Source: a virus
Length of the DNA stretch: 43,702 nucleotides
IMG/VR virus record: IMGVR_UViG_3300033182_000812
Coordinates: 1 to 43,702 of that record
Strand: one strand, 5' to 3'
The notes beneath the pieces are model-generated. The model saw nothing but the letters and a program-made list of their open reading frames with translations, did no database searches and was not told the origin of the DNA. Numbering within the stretch: position 1 is the stretch's first letter; each line of letters begins with the position of its first letter. The position numbers and the translations under genes are program-made. Shown in pieces: positions 1 to 7,245 of the stretch.

Positions 1-138
1 GTGTGGACTTGGGAAGAAACTCCCGAGACTGTTGAAGCACTCAAACAACTCCACAACACTGTAGTGAACAACCGAGTCAATCGTCCTCACGATTATCAAG
101 GACCACTGTATGCTCCCCATCCTGATATTAAAAAATGA
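1..138 (+). CDS. Hypothetical protein, 5' end outside the window
   Basis: The frame is open from base 1 and ends at TGA 136-138, giving 45 codons of a protein whose start lies upstream. The visible part has a Trp/Glu-rich stretch and a PLYAPHPDIKK tail. It overlaps the next start by ATGA, which is typical of translationally coupled phage genes. The function is not recognised. Confidence 0.55.
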   Translation: MWTWEETPETVEALKQLHNTVVNNRVNRPHDYQGPLYAPHPDIKK

Positions 139-350
139 AACTACTGACACTTGAAGACTATCAAAAGGCGGGTGAGACATTCTGGCCTAAGTATTGGTAC
201 ATTGCTAAAGAACTGGGTGAAAATGCTAAACCAGAAGATATCCTAAAGGTTATGGAAGCAGTTGGTGGTGTCGCACTGAAAATAGCATTGGAAGAAAAAG
301 AAGGACCTTTTGGATTCAACAAACATAATGACGGACAAGAAACTGATTGA
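135..350 (+). CDS. Conserved small hypothetical phage protein, 71 aa
   Basis: The ATG at 135 overlaps the previous stop (ATGA), and the gene runs to TGA 348-350. The protein is acidic and soluble, with no membrane segment or obvious motif; a Gly-Gly pair (VGGVALKIA) sits near its middle. It overlaps the start of the next gene by 23 bases. The function is unknown. The coding assignment rests on tight packing, strand and composition like the neighbours. Confidence 0.6.
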   Translation: MKLLTLEDYQKAGETFWPKYWYIAKELGENAKPEDILKVMEAVGGVALKIALEEKEGPFGFNKHNDGQETD

Positions 351-537
351 CGATGCTTTTTACATTGAAAAAAAGTACTATGGACTCTGGGACTCAACCG
401 ATCTTGAAGGCAGGGGACTGGTCACGGCTCTCACTGAAGACGCATGTGTCAAAGCAACCCGTTTTTATCTTAAAGGACGGCAGGAAGGTTGGCCTGAGAC
501 CAAAACGTATGAGGGTGAAGTAGGAGGAAAGTTATAA
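328..537 (+). CDS. Small hypothetical phage protein, 69 aa
   Basis: An upstream TTG at 310 is in frame, but ATG 328 (MTDKKLIDDAF) is the better start. The protein is charged and soluble, rich in Tyr/Asp/Glu, with no recognisable motif. Its TAA stop (535-537) lies inside a TATAAATA late-promoter box that serves the next gene, a compaction seen repeatedly here. The function is unknown. Confidence 0.6.
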   Translation: MTDKKLIDDAFYIEKKYYGLWDSTDLEGRGLVTALTEDACVKATRFYLKGRQEGWPETKTYEGEVGGKL

Positions 538-540
538 ATA
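533..540 (+). promoter_or_regulatory. T4-type late promoter TATAAATA
   Basis: The octamer TATAAATA matches the late promoter recognised by the gp55/gp33 late sigma system of T4-like phages. It overlaps the stop codon of the preceding gene and lies 24 bases before the start at 565. Confidence 0.6.
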
Positions 541-564
541 AATATAAAGTCAAATTTAGTGACA

Positions 565-1596
565 ATGAACCTCCAAGAAATCGCCCTTGCATATCAGTCA
601 ATTTATTTGACTGAAGAAACTAACGAAGAAGTAAATATTGAAGACCTTTCTCAGGAAGAACTGGATCTCGTTGCTGAAGAAGCAATTGAATCCCTTCTTG
701 AGGAAGGTTTTACTATTGAAGAAATTGAAGAAGCATTTGAAGAAGATATTGAAGATGACTTTTTCGTTGAAGCACGTATGACTGATAAGCAGAAAGAAAT
801 GCGTGCTCAATTTAAAGCAAAGCAAGCAGCACAAACTGCACAGACGACTAAAGAGACTGAGGCAAGAAAGTCTGCTGCAGCAAGAAAGGAGAGAGTTGAG
901 AAAGTAAAGGCATCTGTTAAGTCTGGTATTTCTAAGGTAAAGGAAAAGGCTGCGGAAGCAGGAGAGTCTGCTAAGAGAAAGACTAACCAAGCAAAGGGTG
1001 CAGTTGCAAAGGCAGCACTCAAGGCAACTGGTACGGAACTTAAGGGCAAGAAGGGTCAAACCCTCAGCAGTTCACAGATTCATACTCAGCATAAGTCTGT
1101 AAGAGATAAGGCAAAGGCAGCAATTGTAGCAAACGTCAAAGATAAGGTAAAGCAAAAAGTAAGAGACGTTGTTGATCCTCAGGTTGGTAAGTATGCTGCT
1201 AAGAGAGGACTTGGTGGTCCTGGTGCTGGATTAAAACTGAGATCTAAGGATCCAGAAAAGAGAAGAGCAGTAAGAGGTGAAGTTGCAGCAGATATCAAAC
1301 AAAGAGTTGCTTCTAAACCAGGAAGAGTTGTAAAAGCAGCAGGTGAAAAGGCAAAAGAAGTGAAGAAAGGTTTAAAGAGAAGTGCAAGAGGTGCTCTTCT
1401 GAATCTGGCGAGAAGACTCAAGGAAGAAGGTGGAGAACTTGATACCTTTGATCTGGTTGCAGCATATATGATTGATGAAGGATTTGCTTCCGACTTTGAT
1501 GGTGCAACCGCACTGATGACAAAACTGTCTTCTGAACTTGTTGAGAGCATTTGTCAATCCCAGATGGATTTGATTTCTGAGGAAATTCAAAAATGA
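565..1596 (+). CDS. Late Lys/Ala-rich basic protein, probable virion or internal head protein
   Basis: ATG 565 is preferred over GTG 559. The 343-aa protein starts MNLQEIALAYQSIYLTE, which resembles the leader of other cyanophage late proteins and contains an L-T-E site of the L/I-x-E type cut by the T4 gp21 protease. An acidic Glu-rich stretch (about 20-70) is followed by a long Lys/Ala/Arg-rich, probably helical, histone-H1-like central region (75-285). A C-terminal module (about 300-335, AAYMIDEGFASDFDGA) recurs in other genes of the window. A late promoter precedes it, and it overlaps the next gene by ATGA. A virion role is inference; DNA binding inside the head is possible. Confidence 0.6.
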   Translation: MNLQEIALAYQSIYLTEETNEEVNIEDLSQEELDLVAEEAIESLLEEGFTIEEIEEAFEEDIEDDFFVEARMTDKQKEMRAQFKAKQAAQTAQTTKETEARKSAAARKERVEKVKASVKSGISKVKEKAAEAGESAKRKTNQAKGAVAKAALKATGTELKGKKGQTLSSSQIHTQHKSVRDKAKAAIVANVKDKVKQKVRDVVDPQVGKYAAKRGLGGPGAGLKLRSKDPEKRRAVRGEVAADIKQRVASKPGRVVKAAGEKAKEVKKGLKRSARGALLNLARRLKEEGGELDTFDLVAAYMIDEGFASDFDGATALMTKLSSELVESICQSQMDLISEEIQK

Positions 1597-3980
1597 TTAA
1601 TGAGGAAAAGAAGGGCGGTGCTAAAGACGCTTGCTACCATAAGGTGAAGTCTCGTTATGATGTGTGGCCTTCTGCCTATGCTTCTGGAGCATTAGTAAAG
1701 TGTCGTAAAGTTGGAGCAAAAAACTGGGGGAGCAAAAAAGAGGACATGGACTTCTACAATTCTGTTTGTAACTATCTTATTGAAGAAGGATTTGCCGCCG
1801 ATGTTGAGGGGGCGAATTCTGTAATTCTTAAACTCAATGATGACATTCTGAATGACATCTACGAGAGAAAGATGACCAAGGGTGAGAGAACTAAAGAAAC
1901 CAAACTGAAGGGTAAGTATGATGACTCGGGAATGAAGGCATCAATGATTCAACAGTATGGTCCAGTAAAAGGTCCTCAAGTTTACTTTGCCACTATTCGC
2001 AAGCAAGCGATGGAAGAGGTTGAGGTTGAAGAAGGTTTTAAATCTATTGATAAAGATAAAGAAAACAGAATGTATCGTCGTGCTGGTAACTTAGCACGTC
2101 AATCTCTGGCATCTAAGGGTAAGAAAAAGTATGAAGCAGCGAAGAAGTCTGCGAATATTGTAAGTGCAATTACTCGTCAAAAAGAGAATGAGAGATTTGC
2201 CAAGATGGCAGATGAGAAGGCACGAGATAATTATGGTGAGTCTTTTGATCATCCAATAAATCCGCAGAAGCATAAGGCAGCACAAAAAGATAAAAAGATT
2301 AGGAATATGACTCAATCTCCTAATGAGAATGAGGCGGCAGTTGCCAAGAAAAAAGCAAAAGGTCCTAAACTTTTTGGTGAAGCAAAAAAAGGAATGTCCA
2401 AAGATGAAATGTCTTCAGTATTGAAAGGACATAAGTACTCTAAGAAACAACTTCTTGATATGAGTAAGAAGTCTACTAAAGAGGGTAGACATGGTGAGGC
2501 TTCTGCATTTTATGCTGAGTTTGAAAAGGAAGAATTTGATATTAATCCAGCAGTAGACTATTTCTTCTCTGAGGGTATCAACGAAGATGGTCTTGAGATG
2601 ATCATCCAAGAAGTTGGTCTTGAAAAGTTTGTTGAGTTTGTTGAGCACTTCTCTGATCAGCAGATTCTGACTGAAGCAAGAGCAGCGAAGAAAGCAAGAA
2701 AAGGTGCTAAGTCTTACGCTGAAGTAAAGGCAGAGATTGATGCCAAAGAAAAAGCAAAGAGAGCAAAGAGAGAAATCTCTGTAGATAAAGGAACCAAAGC
2801 AGTTGAAACTGCTAAGGCGAAGCAACCCGAAAAGAAACCAGTTAGAGATGCCATCGCTAGAGGTGTCTTCCGTGCTGTTGACGCATACAAAAAAGGCATG
2901 GAACGTCATAATGCTGCTATGGCAACCGCCAAGAAAGCAGGTAAGGTTGTAGGTGCAATCGCTAAAGAAATTCCATCAGGAGTCAAGACTGCTGGGAAGG
3001 CAGTTCAGTTTGCACACGCAGTTGCAACTAGAAAAGAAGAAGTTGAAATTGCTGAAGGTGACAAGTATGATGATGTAGGAAAGCAAGCAGCAAGAATGAG
3101 TCTGCTGAACAATCCAGGTCCTCGTTCTACTCCAGAACAGACTGCTGAAAAGAAATCACGCCTTGAGAAAAAGCGTGGCATGAAACTTGACGATCATCCT
3201 CAGTTTAAGAAAGAGGAAGTTGACAAGAGACGAGCACCAAAAGAATTACTTGATAGATTAAATTCTAGAATGCCAGGATGGTTCGCAGATGATGGTCCTA
3301 ACAAACCAGCATATGATGCCAAACAAAGACTGCTTAAAAAGGCATATGAAAAAAGGAAAAGAAAAGGACTGGAAGAGGAGATCGTAAGATCAATCCTGGA
3401 TGAAGCAGGTCGTCGTGCTGGTGAATCTAAAGTTGGTCAAGCAATTAAGAAGGCAGGGTCTGCTGCAATTAAAGCAGGTGTTGAAAAGGCAAAGAAGGAC
3501 ATTCAATCCTTAAAGAAGGAAGAAGTTGAACTTTCTGAAGCACCTTTCCAAGTTTATGATATGAAAGATAAAGTGAATGTTGGAAAGGAAATGAAGAATA
3601 AAAAAAGAGCAAGAACCAAGGCAGACAAATTGGATCAGGAGTATGGTGCTTATAGGTATAAGGTAATTCCTACTGGTGATGATAGACCAGAAGTAAAGTA
3701 TGGCACCAAAAAGGAAGAGGTTGAGTTTGTTTCCGAAAAGGATGAAAAGGTAGAAGCAAAGTACAAAGGAGCAAAGACTCCATACTTACTTTCTAAGTTC
3801 CGTAAGGAGCATCCTGGTTCTCGTCAAGAGAAGAAAGTTCCTGGTGCAAAGGAAACCGAAGGTGAAGCAGCAGCACGCCGTAGAGGTGCTCAAGCAGAAC
3901 GTGCTGCAAAGCATGGACTGACTTCTAAGGAAAAGAAGGAAACTCAAGCAAGAGAAAAGTATTACTCTGCAAGAGATTGA
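1593..3980 (+). CDS. Large late repeat-containing structural-type protein, 795 aa
   Basis: It is coupled to the previous gene by ATGA. Residues about 8-48 carry the phage motif DACYHKVKSRYDVWPSAYAS ... CRKVGAKNW, a small domain widespread in large phages. The module YLIEEGFAADVEGANSVI follows at about 60-80, and a diverged copy near 325-350 (VDYFFSEGINEDG). The remainder is Lys/Glu/Ala-rich low complexity with many K-E-E-V-E patches, in the style of proteins processed during head maturation. No enzyme motif is visible. The promoter for the tRNA-Ser overlaps its stop codon. A structural or packaged protein is inferred from composition and company. Confidence 0.6.
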   Translation: MINEEKKGGAKDACYHKVKSRYDVWPSAYASGALVKCRKVGAKNWGSKKEDMDFYNSVCNYLIEEGFAADVEGANSVILKLNDDILNDIYERKMTKGERTKETKLKGKYDDSGMKASMIQQYGPVKGPQVYFATIRKQAMEEVEVEEGFKSIDKDKENRMYRRAGNLARQSLASKGKKKYEAAKKSANIVSAITRQKENERFAKMADEKARDNYGESFDHPINPQKHKAAQKDKKIRNMTQSPNENEAAVAKKKAKGPKLFGEAKKGMSKDEMSSVLKGHKYSKKQLLDMSKKSTKEGRHGEASAFYAEFEKEEFDINPAVDYFFSEGINEDGLEMIIQEVGLEKFVEFVEHFSDQQILTEARAAKKARKGAKSYAEVKAEIDAKEKAKRAKREISVDKGTKAVETAKAKQPEKKPVRDAIARGVFRAVDAYKKGMERHNAAMATAKKAGKVVGAIAKEIPSGVKTAGKAVQFAHAVATRKEEVEIAEGDKYDDVGKQAARMSLLNNPGPRSTPEQTAEKKSRLEKKRGMKLDDHPQFKKEEVDKRRAPKELLDRLNSRMPGWFADDGPNKPAYDAKQRLLKKAYEKRKRKGLEEEIVRSILDEAGRRAGESKVGQAIKKAGSAAIKAGVEKAKKDIQSLKKEEVELSEAPFQVYDMKDKVNVGKEMKNKKRARTKADKLDQEYGAYRYKVIPTGDDRPEVKYGTKKEEVEFVSEKDEKVEAKYKGAKTPYLLSKFRKEHPGSRQEKKVPGAKETEGEAAARRRGAQAERAAKHGLTSKEKKETQAREKYYSARD

Positions 3981-4005
3981 CAAAATAAAATTTATCATGT
4001 ATAAT
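3977..4005 (+). promoter_or_regulatory. Early sigma70-type promoter for the tRNA-Ser region
   Basis: TTGACA (3977-3982), a 17-base spacer and TATAAT (4000-4005). The -35 box overlaps the TGA of the preceding gene and the tRNA begins 10 bases after the -10 box. Confidence 0.75.
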
Positions 4006-4014
4006 GTGAAGCAT

Positions 4015-4099
4015 GGAAAGGTGGTCGAGTGGTTGATGGCTCTGGTCTTGAAAACCAGCGAGGGTAACACCTCCGTGGGTTCGAATCCCACCCTTTCCG
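4015..4099 (+). tRNA. tRNA-Ser (anticodon TGA)
   Basis: An 85-nt type II tRNA. The acceptor GGAAAGG pairs with CCTTTCC (4092-4098), with discriminator G. The anticodon stem-loop is CTGGT-CTTGAAA-ACCAG, anticodon TGA. A long variable arm follows, then the T arm GTGGG-TTCGAAT-CCCAC. No CCA is encoded. It reads UCA/UCG serine codons and is the first gene behind a strong early promoter. Confidence 0.9.
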
Positions 4100-4103
4100 C
4101 TCT

Positions 4104-4137
4104 GGGGAATTATCTCAGTTGGTAGAGCGCCTGCTTT
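4104..4137 (+). pseudogene. 5' half of a split tRNA-Ala(TGC)
   Basis: These bases are nucleotides 1-34 of a tRNA: acceptor GGGGAAT, a D arm with TTGGTAGAG, anticodon stem CCTGC and loop bases TTT. The molecule breaks off after position 34. Joining it to 4670-4708 gives a perfect 73-nt tRNA-Ala with loop TTTGCAA, a GCAGG stem and the G3:U70 alanine identity pair. Position 10 is T instead of the usual G, which spoils the 10-25 pair and fits decay. Confidence 0.8.
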
Positions 4138-4153
4138 TAGAGTTAGTCCAATG

Positions 4154-4161
4154 TATAAATA
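4154..4161 (+). promoter_or_regulatory. Late promoter TATAAATA of HNH cassette 1
   Basis: TATAAATA lies 24 bases before the HNH start. It is followed by GGTCTAAC (4169-4176), the same leader octamer found ahead of the second HNH gene (23605-23612). This suggests the promoter belongs to the mobile cassette. Confidence 0.55.
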
Positions 4162-4185
4162 ATACAGAGGTCTAACATTACGATT

Positions 4186-4602
4186 ATGGCAATCGCAACT
4201 TGTAAGAGATGCTCGCAAGAGTTTTCTTATCGCCCATCACAAAAGAATGGTATTTATTGCACAAATAAGTGCCAGATGAAACATCAACAAAAGATGTATG
4301 TTGATGGTTGGTTGCGAGGTGAAAATAGTGGAGGGAATGGTTTCCAACTATCTCGACACATTCGCCATTATCTGATAGAATCCTCAGATAATAAATGCTC
4401 TCAATGTGGTTGGAGTCAAACAAATCCTCATACAGGAAATGTGCCACTTCAAATAGACCACATTGATGGCGACCCCCATAATCACGCTGTCAATAACTTA
4501 CGAGTCCTATGTCCTAACTGCCATTCTTTGACTTCTACTTATGGGATTCACGGTAAGGGTAGGAAAGGAAGAAGAGCACTCCTAATGTCAACGGGGAATT
4601 AG
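4186..4602 (+). CDS. HNH homing endonuclease, tRNA-associated (copy 1)
   Basis: A 138-aa protein. An N-terminal zinc-finger-like part (C7-C10, then GIYCTNKC near 24-31) precedes an HNH nuclease core: CSQCGW, the catalytic region QIDHIDGD, N-N-L, and CPNCHSL. It is paralogous to the gene at 23617. The last three sense codons and the stop are the first ten bases of the following tRNA-Ala: TAG 4600-4602 is tRNA position 8-10. The cassette lies inside a split tRNA-Ala. It probably cuts cognate tRNA genes lacking the insert, as free-standing homing nucleases do; the target is inferred. Confidence 0.88.
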   Translation: MAIATCKRCSQEFSYRPSQKNGIYCTNKCQMKHQQKMYVDGWLRGENSGGNGFQLSRHIRHYLIESSDNKCSQCGWSQTNPHTGNVPLQIDHIDGDPHNHAVNNLRVLCPNCHSLTSTYGIHGKGRKGRRALLMSTGN

Positions 4603-4663
4603 TTTAGTGGTAAAACGGGTGCTTTGCAAGCATCAGTCACCAGTTCGACTCTGGTATTCTCCA
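4593..4663 (+). tRNA. tRNA-Ala (anticodon TGC), intact copy within the insertion
   Basis: A 71-nt tRNA. The acceptor GGGGAAT pairs with ATTCTCC (4656-4662), including G3:U70, the alanine identity pair. The D stem is GTTT/AAAC. The anticodon arm is GGTGC-TTTGCAA-GCATC, anticodon TGC. The T arm is ACCAG-TTCGACT-CTGGT, with discriminator A. Its first ten bases also encode the C-terminal end and stop of the HNH gene. It probably replaces the function of the split tRNA-Ala. Confidence 0.88.
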
Positions 4664-4714
4664 TAGACAGCAAGCAGGATGTCAGCGGTTCAAGTCCGCT
4701 ATTCTCCATAGACA
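4655..4714 (+). repeat. 15-bp direct repeat flanking the 3' tRNA-Ala half
   Basis: TATTCTCCATAGACA occurs at 4655-4669 (3' end of the intact tRNA-Ala plus trailer) and again at 4700-4714 (3' end of the split tRNA-Ala plus trailer). The repeats could record the recombination that placed the replacement tRNA inside the old one. Confidence 0.8.
4670..4708 (+). pseudogene. 3' half of the split tRNA-Ala(TGC)
   Basis: Nucleotides 35-73 of a tRNA: GCAA of the anticodon loop, stem GCAGG, variable loop, T arm AGCGG-TTCAAGT-CCGCT, and acceptor ATTCTCC plus A. It is complementary in every stem to 4104-4137, from which it is separated by 532 bases. Without splicing it cannot give a functional tRNA. Confidence 0.82.
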
Positions 4715-4736
4715 ATTTTGAAACTGTCCATCAGGA

Positions 4737-4765
4737 TTGGCAGTGAACTCTCCTGATGCTATAAT
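4737..4765 (+). promoter_or_regulatory. Early sigma70-type promoter
   Basis: TTGGCA (4737-4742), a 17-base spacer and TATAAT (4760-4765), ending six bases before the start codon at 4772. The mRNA would therefore be leaderless or nearly so, unless a farther promoter is used. Confidence 0.6.
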
Positions 4766-4771
4766 GACATC

Positions 4772-5677
4772 ATGAAAAACACACACCTCTCTCATCCAGA
4801 AGACATCATCCTTGAGCAAGGTATGGATGGTGTCCGTCAGATCGTCAAGTTTTTTCGTGAGAGAAACGGTAGTCTCTCTGTGAAATGGGACGGAGCACCA
4901 GCAATTGTTTGGGGTCTTCATCCTGAGAATGGTAAGTTCTTTGTTGGTACTAAGAGTGTCTTCAATAAAGTCAAGGTGAAGGTCAACTATACTCATCATG
5001 ACATTGAAGTCAATCACGGTAACAAACCAAGAGTTGCTGCGATCTTGCACCTGTGTCTAGATAATCTTCCTAAACTTCATGGTGTTTATCAGGGAGACTT
5101 TATCGGTTTCGGTGGAACAGATACCTATACACCAAATACTATTACCTACAAGTTTCCAAGTAAGACCTATAAATCTATTGTGTTTGCGGCACATACTTCT
5201 TATACTGGCGATTCACTTAAGGAGATGTCTGCTCATTTTGATCAACCCTTTTGCATTAGCGAGAATCCATTCCGTGTTAAGTTTCTAAAGAAAGATGCAA
5301 CCTTTACCTCCCGTCGTAGTCGGATTGATTACCTTCTTGATATTGCAGATCTGGCTTGCAATTTTGTTAGATTTCCTGAAGGAAAAGAAGCAGAACAACT
5401 CAAAGTAAAGATCAATAAGTGCATCCGTGAGCAACGTGATATCTCTGAGGCAGGTATGGGTAAGCGACTTACCTATCTTTACAAACTGATCATGTATATT
5501 AAGGAATGCATCATGGAAGGCATTTCATCTGTAGAAGAAGTAGAATGTTTTATCGGAGATTCTCCGACTTCTCATGAGGGTTACGTTATGTCCAATCAGT
5601 TTGGTACGTACAAACTTGTGAATCGCCGTCAGTTTTCTTATGCCAATTTCACTGTACAAAAGCAGTGGGATAAATAG
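4772..5677 (+). CDS. Ligase-like covalent nucleotidyltransferase, putative
   Basis: A 301-aa protein containing what look like the nucleotidyltransferase motifs of the RNA/DNA ligase and capping-enzyme fold. Motif I is KWDG (about residues 39-42, Lys as nucleotide acceptor), motif III-like YQGDFIGF is near 108-115, motif IV-like HEGYVM is near 268-273, and motif V-like KLVNRRQF follows. No separate DNA-binding domain is visible and the length is close to small RNA ligases. It directly follows the tRNA-Ala/HNH locus and precedes an adenylyltransferase gene, so a role in RNA repair is possible. Motif spacing is read by eye; the true substrate is unknown. Confidence 0.6.
   Translation: MKNTHLSHPEDIILEQGMDGVRQIVKFFRERNGSLSVKWDGAPAIVWGLHPENGKFFVGTKSVFNKVKVKVNYTHHDIEVNHGNKPRVAAILHLCLDNLPKLHGVYQGDFIGFGGTDTYTPNTITYKFPSKTYKSIVFAAHTSYTGDSLKEMSAHFDQPFCISENPFRVKFLKKDATFTSRRSRIDYLLDIADLACNFVRFPEGKEAEQLKVKINKCIREQRDISEAGMGKRLTYLYKLIMYIKECIMEGISSVEEVECFIGDSPTSHEGYVMSNQFGTYKLVNRRQFSYANFTVQKQWDK
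5669..5676 (+). promoter_or_regulatory. Late promoter-like GATAAATA overlapping a stop codon
   Basis: GATAAATA overlaps the last sense codons and the TAG stop of the ligase-like gene. It lies 37 bases before the start at 5714, placing the downstream gene under late control. Confidence 0.45.
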
Positions 5678-5713
5678 TGTATATTGGTGTAACTAATTAC
5701 CACAATAAAAATT

Positions 5714-6907
5714 ATGAAGAATTTCAAGCAGTTTGTTACGGAAGCTGTAGAAACTTCTGCTTCAATGCAGGCGAAGAACATGGGTCTCACTGGAGACGGT
5801 CATGGTGACTGGTATGATGCTCAGGGTAAACTTGTAGCAAAAACTGTAAGTGGTAAGTTGCATGTCTTTAGTGGTAGTCAAGCACCTAAAGCAACTGAGA
5901 CTCAGCAGACTCAGAAGAAAGTTCAGTCACAACCAAAGCAAACTGCAAAGAAACCAGAGCAAGAAACAGTAAAGTCTGAAGGTCTTGTGGTTGTCTTTGG
6001 TCGTTTCAATCCCCCAACTGTGGGTCATGAGAAACTCCTAAACGCTGCTGCAAGGGAAGCAAAGAGAACTAACTTTGAACTGAAAGTCTATCCAAGTAGA
6101 ACTCAGGACAAGAAAAAGAATCCACTGGATCCTAAGACTAAGATCAATTTCATGAAGCAAATGTTCCCAGATTATGAGGAACAGATTCAGGATGATGCTG
6201 GTTCTAAAACCATCTTTGATGTTTTGACCAGTGCATATAATGCTGGTTATAAGAATGTGAGCATCATGGTGGGACAGGATCGTCTTGCTGAATTCCAAGG
6301 TCTTGCTCAGAAATACAATGGTTCTGAGATGTATAACTTTGAGAATATCATTGTTCTCTCTGGTGGTACTCGTGACCCTGATGCAGATGATGTCTCTGGA
6401 ATGTCTGCATCAAAACTGAGGTCTTATGCTGCAAGTGGTGACTACAGTGCATTTGCTCGTGGTGTTCCTAACACTCTGAAGATGATGCAAAAGCGTGAAC
6501 TGTTCAATACGGTTCGCAAGGCAATGAACATTAAAGAGGAATCAGAACTGTGGCAGATTGCTCCAAAGTTTGATCCAGAAGCATTGCGTGAGTCTTATGT
6601 TAATGGAGAAATTTTCAACATCGGTGATATCGTTGAAAACCTCAACACTGGACTTGTCGGCAAGGTTACTCGTAGAGGAACAAACTATATTATTTGTGTG
6701 ACTGAGAATGGTATTATGTTTAAGTCTTGGTTGAGAGATCTTAAGGAATACACTGAAGTCAAGATGGATAAACTGATGCGTGACAAAACCCATCCAAACA
6801 CTCTTGTTGGCACAAAAGGATTCTTCAACTACGTTGCTAAGATGACTCCTAGTGCATTAAAAGTCAATAAGAGATATATTGTCAAAGGTGGGAAAGCGTA
6901 TAAATAA
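5714..6907 (+). CDS. NMN adenylyltransferase-like nucleotidyltransferase with capsid-targeting-type leader
   Basis: A 397-aa protein. Residues 1-13 (MKNFKQFVTEAVE) resemble the T4 internal-protein leader; V-T-E could be a protease site. A Gln/Lys-rich linker (55-88) leads to a cytidylyltransferase-like domain with GRFNPPTVGH (96-105, the HxGH-type nucleotide-binding motif) and SGMSASKLR (about 228-236, equivalent to the ISSTxxR motif). A basic C-terminal domain of about 130 aa follows. By family, it would adenylylate a nicotinamide mononucleotide-like substrate, as in NAD salvage. The leader suggests it could be packaged. Late promoters lie before it and at its stop. Confidence 0.72.
   Translation: MKNFKQFVTEAVETSASMQAKNMGLTGDGHGDWYDAQGKLVAKTVSGKLHVFSGSQAPKATETQQTQKKVQSQPKQTAKKPEQETVKSEGLVVVFGRFNPPTVGHEKLLNAAAREAKRTNFELKVYPSRTQDKKKNPLDPKTKINFMKQMFPDYEEQIQDDAGSKTIFDVLTSAYNAGYKNVSIMVGQDRLAEFQGLAQKYNGSEMYNFENIIVLSGGTRDPDADDVSGMSASKLRSYAASGDYSAFARGVPNTLKMMQKRELFNTVRKAMNIKEESELWQIAPKFDPEALRESYVNGEIFNIGDIVENLNTGLVGKVTRRGTNYIICVTENGIMFKSWLRDLKEYTEVKMDKLMRDKTHPNTLVGTKGFFNYVAKMTPSALKVNKRYIVKGGKAYK
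6899..6906 (+). promoter_or_regulatory. Late promoter TATAAATA
   Basis: TATAAATA overlaps the final Tyr-Lys codons and the TAA of the preceding gene, 28 bases before the start at 6935. Confidence 0.6.
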
Positions 6908-6934
6908 AGCATAAGAAGAAATTTTTTGGCGATA

Positions 6935-7108
6935 ATGAAGACCTGGAGAGAGTTTAATCAGAATCTGGTTGAGAAGAAATCATCCAAGAAGGGTGATGGT
7001 AACCTTGCTAATAACTATCCACCTTATGATAAGGTAACTCGTGGAGATGTTATCGCTGGTGCTCTCGGTAAGGATGAAATGGGCGGCAAAGCTAAAAAAA
7101 AAAGCTGA
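6935..7108 (+). CDS. N-terminal frame of a frameshifted late protein (capsid-targeting-type leader)
   Basis: An in-frame TTG at 6926 exists, but ATG 6935 gives MKTWREFNQNLVEKK, the same leader type as several other genes, with an L-V-E site. The 57-aa product ends just after an A10 run (7094-7103). It contains PPYDKVTRGDVIAGALGKDE, a motif that in cyanophage proteins normally continues into a long Lys-rich region. That continuation is present here, but in the -1 frame (see 7094-7103 and the next CDS). It is probably one gene read through by slippage, or split by an indel. Confidence 0.65.
   Translation: MKTWREFNQNLVEKKSSKKGDGNLANNYPPYDKVTRGDVIAGALGKDEMGGKAKKKS
7094..7103 (+). other. A10 homopolymer, candidate -1 frameshift or transcriptional slippage site
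   Basis: Ten consecutive A bases encode Lys codons at the end of the 6935 frame. A -1 shift here joins that frame to the frame open from 7096 to 8604, which has no convincing start of its own. No strong downstream stimulatory structure was found by eye. Confidence 0.55.
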
Positions 7109-7245
7109 GTGAAGAGATTTCTGAGAAAGAAGCACTTCAGGGAATCATTGATGATCCCGATGGAGACCCTCAAAAGAAATCAGATGCTAGAAAGCAATTA
7201 AAAAAAATAAAGGATGCGGAGAAGAAGGAACAAGATAGACAAAGA

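Noticed and set aside
598-1059. Minus-strand 153-aa frame opposite the Lys/Ala-rich gene
   Set aside because: It is a shadow of the Lys/Glu codon bias of the + strand gene, reading as a Leu/Cys/Ser-rich product without motifs.
4138-4669. A group I intron in tRNA-Ala at the classic 34/35 position
   Set aside because: After the 417-base HNH gene and the 71-base tRNA, too few bases remain for an intron core, the insert does not end in G, and no P7-like pairing was seen.
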